DNA of 64,000 nucleotides. Origin: Norana najaformis. Lineage: Eukaryota; Annelida; Clitellata; Crassiclitellata; Hormogastridae. The notes under the pieces are model-generated. The model made no database searches and was not told the DNA's origin. It saw nothing but the letters and a program-made list of their open reading frames with translations. Of the stretch, positions 1 through 12,533 are shown one piece after another (position 1 is the first letter of the stretch; every line of letters starts with the position of its first letter). The position numbers were made by a program, and so were the translations under genes. The stretch covers positions 13,832,712 to 13,896,711 of the forward strand of contig OZ029915.1 of the NCBI GenBank assembly GCA_964023275.1. Direction: 5' to 3'.

Positions 1-3000
1 AGAAAAAGATGGAAAAGGAGCTGAAGAAACTGAATGTCAGCCTCCAAGAACAGAAACAAGCAACAGCTGTAGAACATAAAGAGGTATGATAATTGATAGT
101 GTCATTTGAGTGATTTTTTTCCTAACATCTGGTATCCTGCTTTGTGTATTTATTGTGCCTCTAGTTCTACCTCATTTACTCATTTCTCTCTAGAGACATT
201 GTGTCTTTTGTGGGAGGCCACTGGGTTTTATTGATATAACTCTGGCAGGTGCAGTGACTGTTAGACAAATCAAGTCAGGTTACTACTTGAGTTGGTGATT
301 ATCCATGGAAAACCACTCCAAATGGCACCCACTCAGCCCTCCATTTTTTTATTGATCAGAACCATATTTTCTGGAGTCTAAGTTGCGGCTTTTACATGAA
401 CTTTTAAGGATGCATCTTGTTGTTTGATATGCAGAAGTTTCAAAATATTTTGAACAAGCAATATTCAGCAAAGATTGATAACAGACACCCTAAATTAAAT
501 TATGCTTATTAAAGGCAAAGTTTGTGTAGTAAAGTACAGTACTAGGCTTACCATAGTACCACTTGTGCCAGATAAATAAGTATCCTTTAGTATTGACTTC
601 GATTATAATAACAGATAGACTACTATTTTTAAACCAATTTTTTTATTAACTTTTAGCCCATGCAGATAATCTTTCACATGTAGGCCGCTTTCAGCTGCTA
701 AGTTATCAAGAATATGGCCACCTTCTGTTGTACAAGAAAACAGAGCATTGCTCTCTAAGCATGAATTCACAAATTGTCAATATTGATCTGCTGTACAAGG
801 CTGCAATAATAAGCTGTACTCCTTTTTCTAAATGAATTTAACAGACTTATAAAAAAGATCCAACCTATAATAACAACATCTGATAATTAATCAAAGTAAT
901 TGAATCTCAGATCAGACTATTCATGCTTCTATATTAGCACCTGCTTTGAAGTACATACAGGTGCATAAAATCAGCAAATTTGAAGGAGATACTGAAGAAT
1001 GTTCACTAGGAGGTCAATACCATCATCAAAAATACATTAAGAATAACGACAGTTATAGCTGTATCGCCCATTTATGATTAATTTGATATAATTCTACACT
1101 TTTGCCAGATTACCCATATTAAAATCAACACCTTTATGTGACATCAAATTACATGGCCTACTACATAACTACCAAGGTCCATATTCTCTTGTACGAACAC
1201 AAGTAGTCAGGTATACCCAAGACCAGTTTTCACTCACCATCAAGAGTAAAAGTAAAGCATCAAGTCTTCTCTTTGAGTCTTCAGTTGACGGCCATGCAAA
1301 TGTGTTCGTTGGCACTGTTGACAATTGGTAAGGCTTGCTTGCATTTTGGCGTTTTATTATGATGGTTTTTGAATCCATATTGAATGGTTGAATGGGCTAG
1401 TAAAGCCTGGGGTAGCATTAATCATCATCCTCATCATCATCAGTGGCATGCTGATCTCTTCAGTGTTGCTGTTTCCATCCATAACTCTACCAACCCTTGG
1501 GCTGTGTGTAGCCCAGAGTTCAGTGGGTGAAGATCCACCTCTACTGTCCTTATCCATGTCTGCATGGCCTGTCTGATTGGTCTCTTACAACTCCTTGGGA
1601 GGGCAGAATTCAAGGCTTGAAGCGACTTGTGTCGTTCTGCCTGATATCGCACTGTGCAGTATTCAGACGAGCATTAATCTTGAGTAATAGTTTAACCAAA
1701 AGACGTAAATAAAAGATGATAAGAAGATCCTGACAACACAGATGAAGAAAGTGAGGATCCTACATCAAAATTTACCACTAACCCTACTAGAACAGTTTCA
1801 AGGTGGAACAGAAAGATGAGAATTTGATGGTTTCCACATATGACCAAAGACAAATGAACATTTTGGAAAATTTAATCAATTTATTTGTTACAAATAAACT
1901 TGTAAACTCTGCACTTATTAAGATACTTAATGGTTAACATTTTCTTTGTATCACTCGGTATAATCTTTGGATGCTTTCAGCTGGCAGAATTCATTTATTG
2001 AACCAAGTAATTAGTAATATCACAACACAAACAACAAATGTTGGAAATCTTCAATTTCAAAAGTGCAAAAAAGTTTATTTCAACAAAAATTCTTGAGCAA
2101 GCATTTGCTATTGATGGCCATTTATTTACGACTGTGATTAGCTAATGTGCTTTCTGCATTATGACCGGAAATCTGTGTATGGGTGCACCCTATGTATCAA
2201 TGCGGCCTGTGTATAGACTTTAAAAAAGTTTTTGCTGTTTTTGTGTCACTGAGACTTATAGTCCAAAAAATACGGGAATACGGTAAACATGTACCAACAC
2301 AAAAAAGGTATCTCGTCAGTGGATTGCTGTTGTGTTTGCCCAGCATCTATATTTTGAACTCGGAACTGAGGAGTTTTTATAGAGGTGCATTTACCTTTGT
2401 TTCATTTAGACATTACTTTCTGTTTGTTTTATGAAATGGGTATCTACTAATTGATTGGTATTCAAATTTGTTTTGGTGGAGGTATTGCTATAGTTTTTTC
2501 ATCAGGTGAGTTAAGTATGGTGTCACTCACTTATTACATGCCTGTATCGACAGTAGTTGTCAGAGGCTTGGTATTGGGCACAATCTTTCTGCTGAAGTTG
2601 ATCCTTGATCACAACCAGACAACCTTTGCTTGCATTACACAGCAAGAAGGTAATGGCACTAGTAGTCTTCAGATATGCCTTTCATACACCATTAGTGTTA
2701 ATGTTACTGAAGGTGTAAGCCAAAATCAAACAAGTACAGCAGAAAACACTTAACACAAATATGTTAACATGAAATATTGGTTAACACACAAAAAGGATGT
2801 TTAGTCTTTTCCAGCATCAACATTTTTAAATGTAACCCTTTATCATGAAACTGATAACACGAAAATATCAATTAAACACACAAAAATTGTCTTGTGGAAG
2901 AAAAAGCAATACGAAACTTAGGATAACATGAAAAGTTGATTTATTTTCAACAATTCATTCTGCTCGTTCAACATAAATAGTTGTATTTTGTTTCACTTTT

Positions 3001-4564
3001 GGGTCTAGGCTGGCTGCGGTTGAGACATTCAGTGCTTAAATTGATGTGACATTTATGGCCTACATGATTTATGACCTTGCCAGCTTTCAGCATCAGTGCT
3101 GACCTTTGCTATCATGGGAAAAGTTTTAATGTGAAACAGAAAATAACATGTAGCATTATAAGTACTAACCTACATAGACTTTGGTAGATATTTGCACCCT
3201 TTTGTGGCACATGTCCATGGAATCTGGACTAATATAGCAGCATAGTAACATATATTAGTAATAAAGGCATGTGATGTCATCAGATAAGACATAAGTAAGA
3301 CATTTGTTAACACGCCATTTGTCCATCGGCTGAGTGAGGAATCTGTATAATATGGTGAAAATAGACAGGTGAAACATGACCAAGCGACCAGAGGCAGACA
3401 TAGATCAAATTGCCAAACTGTGTGAAATCACTTTGGCGATATAAGAGTGCCTCCTTAAATCCAGTACAGCATATACAACTCCTAGTAGGTTTTGCTTGAT
3501 TAGTTGATCAGGTGTTTTACGTGAAATTCAGTTAACACGATTTGTTTACACCTACCCCTGCATTTCATGTTAAATGATTTGCAGTGTATGGTGAAATAGA
3601 AATGTGTCATAATTTTAGACTTCTGTTTACTTGACACACAAACATAATAGTGGTTGGTTAGAGTCAGTCTTGGAATATTGACATTGTAATGATGGTTTTA
3701 CAGGTGGCAGTGATGCTGATCAAAGAGCAGACGAAGCTGATGCAAAAGTTGGTTGAGATGCGACAACATTTGGCCTCCCTCGAGGCTGCTCTTGCTGCTC
3801 AGCAGCAGCAAGTGCGAGACCTGCAAGACAGTCTGACCAAAGCATCTCACAAATCAATGCATGTTGAAGCAGCCATGGAAAAGCAATTTAGTGAACTGGA
3901 TTTTGAATCAGAGCAGTTGAGGTCTCGAATTGCTAAGATCGAGCATCAAAATCGCGAGTTACTCTCAGAACGAGACAGAGTGCGAGGTCTGTTGGCAGCT
4001 GAACATATCGGGCGAGGAAACACGGCTGACTTTGACTCTGGCAGCTCCTCTGTGCCAATTACAGTAGCTAGATATCCACATGGCTATGTAGCTGAGCGCA
4101 CTGTGATTCCAACCCCTGTAACGACAACGGTTCGGCAAGCGAGGGCACCAAACGGGAACCAGCCTGCAAGGCCACCTCTTCGAAATAAGTCACCTGGAAC
4201 ACCACCAGAGTCTAAAAGCAATACGATTATGGCTAAGACTTTACTTGAGACTGGAGCAGCAGCAGCAGACAGCAGTGGAGGTCAGGTGGCTGGTAACGTA
4301 ACTGCTACAAATTTACCTCGTAAACTGTCACCTATTGGCCGAGGAGTTCCTCCCCCAATTCCCCCAAACAAACCTCAGATGTTTATTTCAGCACAGCAGG
4401 GACTGTTACGGCCAGCAACAGACAGCTGTCATACAGGAGGCCGTATACAGGAGACTGTTCTCATTGCAGCATTGCCTCCAGGTAACCAACCATCAAAACA
4501 CACAGTGGCTGTGGCTAAAGACTCTGTTTCCAGTTCATCTCTATCTCGCACAATTAACCAATGA
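1..4564 (+). CDS. CTTNBP2: CortBP2/CTTNBP2-like protein, 3' end (two exons)
   Basis: Coding exons are 1-83 and 3704-4564, joined in phase 0 (donor gtatga at 84, acceptor tttacag ending at 3703). The gene enters from the left edge, so this is only the C-terminal 313 residues. The first 27 residues and about 100 of the next exon form a charged coiled coil, including AMEKQFSELDFESEQLRSRI, which resembles the MEKQLSEFDTEREQLRAKL stretch of the CortBP2 N-terminal domain. The tail is low-complexity and Pro/Ser-rich and ends near GVPPPIPPNKPQMF, like the proline motifs of CTTNBP2 and CTTNBP2NL. These family members bind cortactin and join STRIPAK complexes in the actin cortex or dendritic spines; that role is inferred here. 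No ankyrin repeats are visible, which favours the short NL-type form. A filamin-A-interacting (FILIP1) relative is the main alternative. The stop is TGA at 4562-4564. Confidence 0.8.
84..3703 (+). other. Intron of the CTTNBP2-like gene
   Basis: This 3.6-kb AT-rich intron has no convincing coding sequence. The short ORFs in it lack domain similarity. Around 2105-2290 there is a stretch with words such as gcggcctgtgtatagact and cttatagtccaaaaaatacg, typical of the subterminal repeats of some old DNA transposons. From 2740 to 3560 the words ttaacac and aacatg recur without a clear unit. I see nothing else. Confidence 0.6.
2105..2290. mobile_element. Possible DNA-transposon terminal fragment
   Basis: The stretch holds several variants of a gcggcYtatg-like word and ends with cttatagtccaaaaaatacg, a phrase common in the ends of unclassified animal DNA transposons. 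No second end or target duplication was found, so boundaries are approximate and the call is weak. Confidence 0.3.
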
Positions 4565-7075
4565 ACAGTGGAAATAGGATGATACTTACATTTATCAGGA
4601 GTTTCACTGTGGAATGTTGTGCTGTAAATGTGTTTAAAGCTTTTAAAGATGTACAGTAGAAATATAACTCTGTTGCAGAATTTTAAATGTGACTGAATCT
4701 TGCATTGCTTGCTTTTTTAGTTGAAACATAAGGAGTTCATATGTTCAAAACTTCATTTATGAATATGCAGTAATTGTAATTTTTAATTTGTATAGCACCT
4801 CTTCAAGCTAAACTCACCAGAAGCGCTCTGTGCTAATGATGTTAAATGTCTTTAAGAACAGAACACTCATCCATTTGTAAACATTGCTGAGAGAACTAAG
4901 AGTCACCAGTGGCAAGCTCGCACACACACGCGGAGCCCAACCAACAGGTTCCAAGCTAGAGCTGAATGATGACAGCATGTTCACAGTTTCTGAAGCGCAT
5001 AGCATCGAGGATGAGGAAATGATGATGAGTGATGTGATCTGCTGCCGATGGCTCACAGTTCTCGCCATCCATCAGTCCCTTGTAGATGGAAGATGAAGCA
5101 GCGTCCAAATATTCCTCAATCCGACGGATATGCAGTAGGTTTGGGATGATCGATTACTTAAAAATCGGCTTAAAATGTTTGTTACATTATGTTATCTGAT
5201 TTCACCTCAGCCTTGAAAAGAGATCTGTTGAGTCATCTTGCAAATTTATTTGCTTTAAGTAGCTGTATCATTTATTTTATTCCAAACTTGGAGCAGCTCT
5301 TCCCATTTGGTACTCCCTTTTCTACTGGCAGTGTGTATCCACTGCTGAAGTTTAATTCAGGCATTTGATAATTCTCGAAAGCTTCATAGGCAAAGTACAC
5401 ATTAATTTCCAATTATGAATTACTTTAGAATTTCATATGAAAATACAAATTATGTGATTTCAGAATACTAAAATTACACAACTATCAGGAGTATGAAATT
5501 CAAACAGGAAATGCGTTGTTTTCACCTTTTTATGTTGCATTACACTATCTGAAACTATGTTTACTTAATTTTCTTCAAGAAGCAGCAGCTGTTTGAACAG
5601 TTTATCTGACAGTTGGTGTCTGTTAGGCCATACAATCATGCCTTCAAAACTAAAGTCTTTCTACTGGTGCAGACGAAGGAAGGGTAGCATTAAATAGTAC
5701 AAATAATTTCCTTACAGTTGGGCAGCTACAAAGCAGTAGTTCCTTTCTGCCATCTTCGAGATACTGCAACATTTGTAATCTGTTTTTGCTTTTGCCAAAT
5801 TTGTGGCCACTGCATACTTTTCACTGCTAAAACCAAAGAATTCATCATCTTCACTTTCACCACCACTTGTAGCCCTATTATTCTGCTTGCTACTGACAGA
5901 TGAATTATTGTTGCAAGGATCGCATTATTTACGTCTGACCTTAATTCGAGAACAGATTGAAAGACATGTTCCGATAATCCATTTTTTTATTGCTGTCATT
6001 TGGTCTCTACTATGTCACCTATTTGTTGGCCTACAGTATGTTGGGCCACCTGAGTGGCATCTGGGTAGATACCAGTTAACAAGTTCTTTAAACTTCCAGT
6101 TATCATCCACTTCACTGGTGAACTGTACATAAGAATCTTAATTATCTAGACTGTTGACCTTATAATGCTGATGGAGCATTAGCTGCACTTACTGCTGTTT
6201 AATTAACTTGAGTTTTCGATCAGTTTTTGGGGAAAACTTTGGATTGTTCAGTGCAAGACAATACTTCTCTTCACTGTATTGATTTGACTACAGAAATATT
6301 TCTGTGCAGAAAAATAAAGTAAGCTCTAATTTGTTCATTTTAGATATCAGCAGTGTTTTCCTATTCTGTTTATGTCTTGAAAGAGAAAATATATTGAAGA
6401 CAACCAATTCGTTTTCCTTTTAAATCGAATGGTTTTGCGCAGATTGGATAGCCTGGTGAAACCATTTGCTCTTGCCATGCCAATTTCTCAAAGCATATTT
6501 CCAATAAGCTAGAAGGCACATTTTAAAACTGGGCATCCATGCATAACAAAGAGCTTGAACTTATCAACATTGGATGAAATTGCAAAGGATGTGGCAAAGA
6601 TGCTGCTTAGCACAATTAAGTATTTCAGAAAGCTTGAACAGTTCTTCGCAGCTTATAAAATCTAACAGTTTTGTAGTTACAAATTGCAGTTACTTATGTA
6701 TAGGATTACCATTGTTTCAATTTATATAACTGATGTGGACTGTTTGATTTATCTTGTAGTGGTATTCACAACTGTTTGCTGGAGACCACAGACCTGAGCA
6801 TGTATACTGTGAATAATTTGGGAAGGTGCAGATGTGACAGAGGCTTAGTGTGGTTATGTGCCTATCACTTAGCAAATTATCCCCAAATAGTTTCTTTCTA
6901 TAGAAACCAACTTGGCCGTTTTAATTGTTTTTGAAAACCAAACTTAATTTTATGTAACACCATTATAATCTTTACTCATGTAATATTGCCCTTGTGTGAA
7001 ATACACTTTGATTCTATTTCAGCAGTCCTTTAAAATGTATCTGTTGGACACCTTAATTTTCTGGTAGGATAGTAC
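4565..7075. other. 3' UTR of the CTTNBP2-like gene and intergenic DNA
   Basis: The transcript must end in this stretch, but no polyadenylation signal is obvious close to the stop; an AATAAA lies near 6311. A dispersed repeat (copy D1) occupies about 4790-5150. From 5160 to 7075 I recognise nothing: the ORFs there are short, unconserved in appearance and AT-rich. Confidence 0.5.
4790..5150 (-). repeat. Dispersed repeat D, copy 1
   Basis: The stretch begins with the reverse complement of an L2-type LINE/SINE tail (tatagcacctcttcaagct) and continues through aatgatgttaaatgt, gagtcaccagtgg and ggagcccaacc. The same blocks recur in the same order near 32255-32920 and 60825-61140. The L2-type end implies a minus-oriented SINE or truncated LINE of about 350 bp. 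No coding is seen. It probably lies in the 3' UTR of the CTTNBP2-like gene. Confidence 0.65.
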
Positions 7076-7079
7076 AGTT

Positions 7080-7545
7080 TCTAATGCGCCAGTGTCTAAT
7101 GCACAAGGCATCAACCGATGGTGCACCAAAGCTAAGCCGCAATCAGGTCAGTATCCAGAAGGTCAGCCCACAAGACAGAGGGGCAGCCAATTTAAAGGTA
7201 AGTTTTAAGTTGAGAACGAAATTGCAAAAGCGACTGAGCAGAACGAACAGACACAGGGAGGGAATTCCAAAATTTAGGTCCAGCAACTGAAAAAGCCTGT
7301 TTACCCAGAACAGTTCTAGTTCAAGGTATGACCAGAGAAAGACAATCAGATGACCTTGCAGAATAATGGTAAGTCTTGGGAATAAGGACTGATTTTAGGT
7401 ATTGTGGTTGGCCATAGTTCAGTGTTTTATAAACCAATTCGAAACAAATTCTTTCCTGAACAGGAAGCCGATGTAGAGATTTAAACACTGGGGTAATATG
7501 GTCATATTTTGAAGTATTTGTTATTGTTCTAGCCAAGGAGTTCTG
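7080..7545 (-). mobile_element. L2-like LINE, 3' fragment
   Basis: The minus strand encodes the C-terminal end of an L2/CR1-type reverse transcriptase ORF: KYDHITPVFKSLHRLPVQER, then RTVLGKQAFSVAGPKFWNSL, the usual LHWLPV...RxFSxAAPxLWNSLP order. The left end carries the tail cognate (ttgtgcattagacactggcgc on the minus strand). It is 5'-truncated with at least one stop. Confidence 0.85.
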
Positions 7546-8230
7546 AACTCGAGTTTATGCATGTTTGAGTTACTGATATCAACAAGAATGGAGTTACAAT
7601 AGACTGGAGACCAATGCGTTCGTTAGCCAAGGATATTCTCGTCATGCACAGAAATATTGTATTTAATGCGTGTAAGTGAGATGCCGGGCTAGTTGCATTA
7701 GGATTATGCAGTTAAATTAGGGCAAAACTTGATTCCAAAGGACAAAGGGTTTTAAGTTGCATCGCGTTAGCGTAGTTCTATTTTTTGGAAGAAATTTCCG
7801 CGTCTGAAAAAGTAAACGCTTATCGCATGTAGTCGAGACTAAACAATAATTGTGAATGGAGCAGTAGCTCAGTTTGGCCAATTAGGAAGTTATATCAGTG
7901 TGTCTACAGAATATAATTAATGTATAAATGAACCAGCTGAAAGCGGTAATGTCGTAGCAGCCCAGTTCTATTTTTATAAATAAAATTTTTGCGTCACAAT
8001 CCAATAAGCCGTGTTGCAGCCACTGCCAGTCAAGTGACAACACATATTCATATTCACATTCAACACCACACTAATCAACTCAATCGCAATGAAACTTTGC
8101 CAGCAAAAGTTACATACTAATCCCCATCTCAAACTAAAGGGCATCAAACACCATACTCCTCACCCACATTACTACCGAAAACACCCAAAACATCTGTTGA
8201 AATCATCCACATCTCAGCTATAGCCATTTA
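7546..8230. other. Intergenic DNA, nothing recognised
   Basis: No ORF, tRNA-like or repeat end could be supported here. AT-rich, ordinary composition. Confidence 0.5.
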
Positions 8231-8235
8231 AACTT

Positions 8236-8568
8236 CCCATTTCAATGCATTGCACAGTATGGTAAGAATTATTGCAAGTTCGCGAGCAGAAATGACATAC
8301 TCATCCCTAATGGAAGCTAAAGCGCTTTACAGACAACCCATCCCACCCTTCCATAGTTCTTACCACGTAGTGCAATGCATTGAAATTGAACGTTTGAAGG
8401 CTTCCTGCTGAAATGTTGCTTAGTGTATCGGATAGCTGTTAGTCGTTTTGGATAGTGATAAGGGTGAGTGTAGTCTGAGGTGCGCCTTGGTTTCCATTCG
8501 GGATGAGTATGTCATTTCTTCTCGCGAATTTCCAATAGTTTCTACCACGCGGTTTGAGCAGGTGCTAT
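8236..8568. repeat. Composite inverted repeat
   Basis: A block of about 80 bp at 8238-8325 (containing gcagaaatgacatactcatc) recurs in inverted orientation at 8483-8568 (containing gatgagtatgtcatttcttc) with about 80% identity. Between them, 8350-8395 is an inverted copy of the first 40 bp (ttcaatgcattgcac). It resembles an old foldback or MITE-type element; no coding is present and no target duplication was identified. Confidence 0.6.
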
Positions 8569-8859
8569 GGAGACATGTTAGTGTGACCATTAGTTGTTAA
8601 GCTTTCTGCGTAGGCCAATGAAGCGCTTTTATGTCCATGAGCGCCGAGTATGTCTACGAGTAACATTTCGGTAACCAGTATGATTTCTGGACATAAGGCC
8701 TAGCATCACCCCGATTCTGGCGACTCTGAATACGAGTTCCAACTTGAGACACAATACGCGTTGGGATCTAGGAAAGTAGGTCACCCGCGAATGACTGGCG
8801 GACTTTCACAGTTATCAGTTAACTTGTTAGAAATGATGTACTTAACACGCATATTATTA

Positions 8860-9397
8860 ACATACCCGGATCATATCTAGCAACGAAGACGAGGCTACAT
8901 GCCTAGTTAGCTACATCGGTAAGTGCGTACGCCAAGGAGCCTCTGTGCGTAAGGATCCCAGGTTCGCGTCCAAGTCGTGGCTTATTTCGGAGATTTAACT
9001 CTCAGGCTAGTACGGTCCGTGCTCGGGGACCTTAAATGGCGTGGCGTCCATTCAAACGGGCAGCGGTGGTGAAGGATCTCACCAGATAAATTCATTGCAA
9101 AATGAGCAGGGTCGAGGTCATACGGTCGCTATATAAAACCTATACGTTTTACCTTGGTATCCGATATTACGTCACATGAACCAATGACAAGTTTTGGGCA
9201 GGATTTTGTTGCCGGAATTTTTCGCATTACACTGGCAGTTGCGCAACGCGTGGAAATTGCGAACAATTAGTTCGGATATTTTTAGACGAGCAGCTCCCTA
9301 TAAAACTGGTCGTTTCAAGACGGCCCGAGGAGTTGGTTTCAAAGTGAGTAGGTTATACAGGACTGATTCTTGTAAGACAGCTCTTGCCTTTTTGACG
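8860..9397 (+). promoter_or_regulatory. Probable LENG9-like promoter / 5' UTR region
   Basis: CpG dinucleotides are much denser between about 8640 and 9560 than elsewhere in the window, as expected for a housekeeping promoter. A perfect TATA-like word (tatataaaa, 9130-9138) lies about 265 bp upstream of the chosen ATG, but it belongs to the tail of a SINE. The transcription start cannot be placed from sequence. Confidence 0.4.
8885..9165 (+). repeat. tRNA-derived SINE (family A), copy 1
   Basis: The head carries a good pol III B box (ggttcgcgtcc at about 8962) with an A-box-like stretch upstream. The body has ggaccttaaatggcgtggcg and ggtggtgaaggatctcacc, and the tail ends gctatataaaac, an L2-type 3' end. 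The body or tail recurs at 31203-31285, 35995-36165 (minus) and 40110-40330 (minus). It lies immediately upstream of the LENG9-like gene. Confidence 0.75.
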
Positions 9398-12300
9398 ATG
9401 GCTTCAGCTGAAATTAGCAAATCAAGTTCGTCGTCAGAAGAAAGATTAGCGAAAGAAATAGAGCGACTGAAGACCAAATACGGAGACGAATGTCGAGTTA
9501 TCGAAAAGATCGGCGACTTCGTCTGTATCGTGCAAGTCACGTTTAGAGAATTCGACATTACAATAAAGTTCCAGGTTTCAGGTTTGTAACTATTAGATGT
9601 AGGGTGCAGTTTGTTGGGAAATGGGGAACTTCGCCACCACGGATGGCACCCTGCTTAGATGCGCTCGTGATCAGCATTAGTGAGCAAGGACATAAAGCGG
9701 CCTTTGCGACAAGTAGCCTAGGTGTAGAAATTCAGTATAGTGTAATAAAAAAAAAACATAATACCGAACAGTTTGGCTGAAACAAATTTTTTATGTAGTA
9801 ATTTTAGACAAGTTAATGCTTATGCTATGTGCTAGCACGGTCCGATTACGCGGATCTCAAATGGTTATTCACTATCCAACTGCCTATCTACTCGGTCTTG
9901 GTCATGCCTCTCTATGTCGGCCTCCAGTCTTCTTTCTCAAAGTATGCAACCACTCCTCCATCTACGCGGCACCGGTTCTTTAGAACAAACGCCCGACAGA
10001 CTTGCCAGTTGGCTTATCCCCTTTCTCGCTCGTCAGTATGCGCACTTTTCTGCTCGTCCTCTCTCCCGCAGCTGGCAATCAAGAAAACCGAACTTCTCAA
10101 GCCGAACTCCTTTGCTGTTTCTGCTTATGCACCATCTCAGTGCCACAACACCAACAATTTCCACCATAGCACCATGCCGCCCCCCCCCCGGGCTTGACAA
10201 CGGGCTTGGGTCAATTACATCAAAAATATTCCTATAAAATTAAAATTACTTTTGTATTTAAGCAATTAAATTACAATTACATCTTGTTCAGTCTTGGTCA
10301 GTTAAATTACAATTACATTAGTGTCAATTACAATTACTGTTCAGTTACACCTTAAGTTTGCATTCAGGTATTGCATTACTGCCATCCAGCACTTGTATGT
10401 TTGTTTTGTCAAAGATAAAGAGACAGTCAGCAAAGTGTAATCATTACAGTAAGTAAAATAATATTTAAGGAAGAAAGTAAATATGATAAATTTTAAGGAA
10501 TTAAGTAACAAGACCAATCGTGGGTTAGTTACCAGTAATCGCAAACATTCAATTACAACATGACAATTACAATTACACCATTCCAATTACATGTAATTGA
10601 TAGATTTACAAATCAATTATAATTACAATTACATGATCAATTTGTAATTAATTGCAATTGAATTACAATTACAATTGACCCAAGTCTGCTTGACACCTCC
10701 CAGATTCTGAACTCACCCCAAAACTGACCAGTTAACCTGGCTCTTGCAGACTTGATTTAGTATAGCACTGATGAATTAGCTGGACTCCCGACACAGCTTT
10801 GTGTGACACAGAGATTTTGGAGATCTATATTTACATTACAGCAGAGGTGTACATTGAATTTTGTATTTTGGGTTACCTGCAACCCACGAGAAGAGTCATT
10901 AGCACAGCTATGCTGGCAGAAAATCATGAGACAAAGTGCTCAGGCTCTTTCTTGTAGCTCACAGTTTCTCCAAGGTCTAGAATTTTATTGTCTGGATCTT
11001 ACATGTTCAGCTGTCAAGTTGTTGTGTTGGAGAATGCAATATGTCGGATTTTTTATTGGCTTTGGTGCATCACTGAGCAGTTGATTGGTGCTTGTGAATT
11101 ATTATAGTGGTACTACAGAAGTTGTTAGATTATGTTTGAGAAGATGACTGAAACAAAAAAAAGACAAGAGAAATACCAGTCACTAGAAGCTGGAGATCAT
11201 CTGTCTGTTCCTTACTGAGATTATCTTACTGCCTCTATTTCAAATCAGAAGATGTCTCTTTTAAATACAAGAGCTTGTTCTGATAAACTGATCAGACAAG
11301 TTGAGACAAGTTTGAGCTAATAGAAACTTTAGTTTACGACATTCACTATAAAATCACCATTATTGTCAGTTTGTTGTTCGTTGCAACAAAATGTTGATTA
11401 TATAGAATGTAAACTAATTTAAGTTATTCCTTCTCTGAAGTCCTCTTCTGACTACTTTGGAAGAAATGGACTCTTTCTCTTTTGAAAGAAGAACAGTCCA
11501 ATCAGACAGCTAGAACTGTATTCAGTTGTCGGGACAAGCCTCGTCCGAAAACGGTAGATTCCAAAAATGTAGCATTAGTTTCATGTCCTTCGTGATTAGG
11601 TGAAAATAATAACAATGAGTTAATTAATAAGAACAGTAAATATATTAACAGTAGTTTAAAAACTGTGACAAAATGTACATGTAATAGTATAGGGAACATA
11701 GGGAAATTATTCATCACCTAATTTCAGCAATGGACTGCTATGCGTGTAGATGAGGCTAGAAACTCAATAGAATTGTCTAAAATGTCATGTGTATTGCCCA
11801 GTTGCAGCATGTTACAAACACTGCTGCTATTTTGTTGTAGATGGATATCCCTCAGAACCAGTAACAGTGATTGTTACTAGTCAGAGGAGTTCAGGTGGAT
11901 TCGTTGCTGAGCTCCGCCAGTACCTAGCAGATTCCAACAAAACTGGTCTGATGACAGACTACCTTGAAATAACAACATTCTGGCTAACAGATCATCATAT
12001 ACAGTCAGTTTCTGAATTTCTTGAGCCTAAAATGAACAAATGGAAAGCACAGAAGAACAAAACAATTGCTTACACTGAGGAGGAGTCTAGAAAGAAAGTG
12101 GCTATGAAGACGGCTGAGGATGTCATTAAGCGTGTCCAGTGGGATTCAAACCTAGAGCCAGAGGCATTCACAGTAGGTTATCTTGATCGTTTTGTTGGTT
12201 TGACTGAGCAGAACTTCTCGAAATTTTCCTGGGAAGACTTGGCTTCAGTTGATTATACAGTTCTGGCAATACCTAAGCACAGAATCCAGTATTTTAAGTA

Positions 12301-12493
12301 CAAGGACGTGATAGTATGGGATAAGACAAAGCGATTGGACAATGTCTTTGGATCGACTGGAAGCAATGTCACCATCACAGATGTAATTGCTGATTATGTC
12401 GAAAAGAAAGCAAATTCTCAAGAAAATAATGCAGTCAATTGCCACAAAGAAAACTGTAATGAATGCGATGAATGTAACAGCAGCTGTAAAAAC

Positions 12494-12533
<40 letters not shown>

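Noticed and set aside
9194-9397. N-terminal extension of the LENG9-like protein
   Set aside because: The frame is open, but the extra 68 residues show no domain and overlap the CpG-rich promoter/5' UTR; the internal ATG fits the RWD start.
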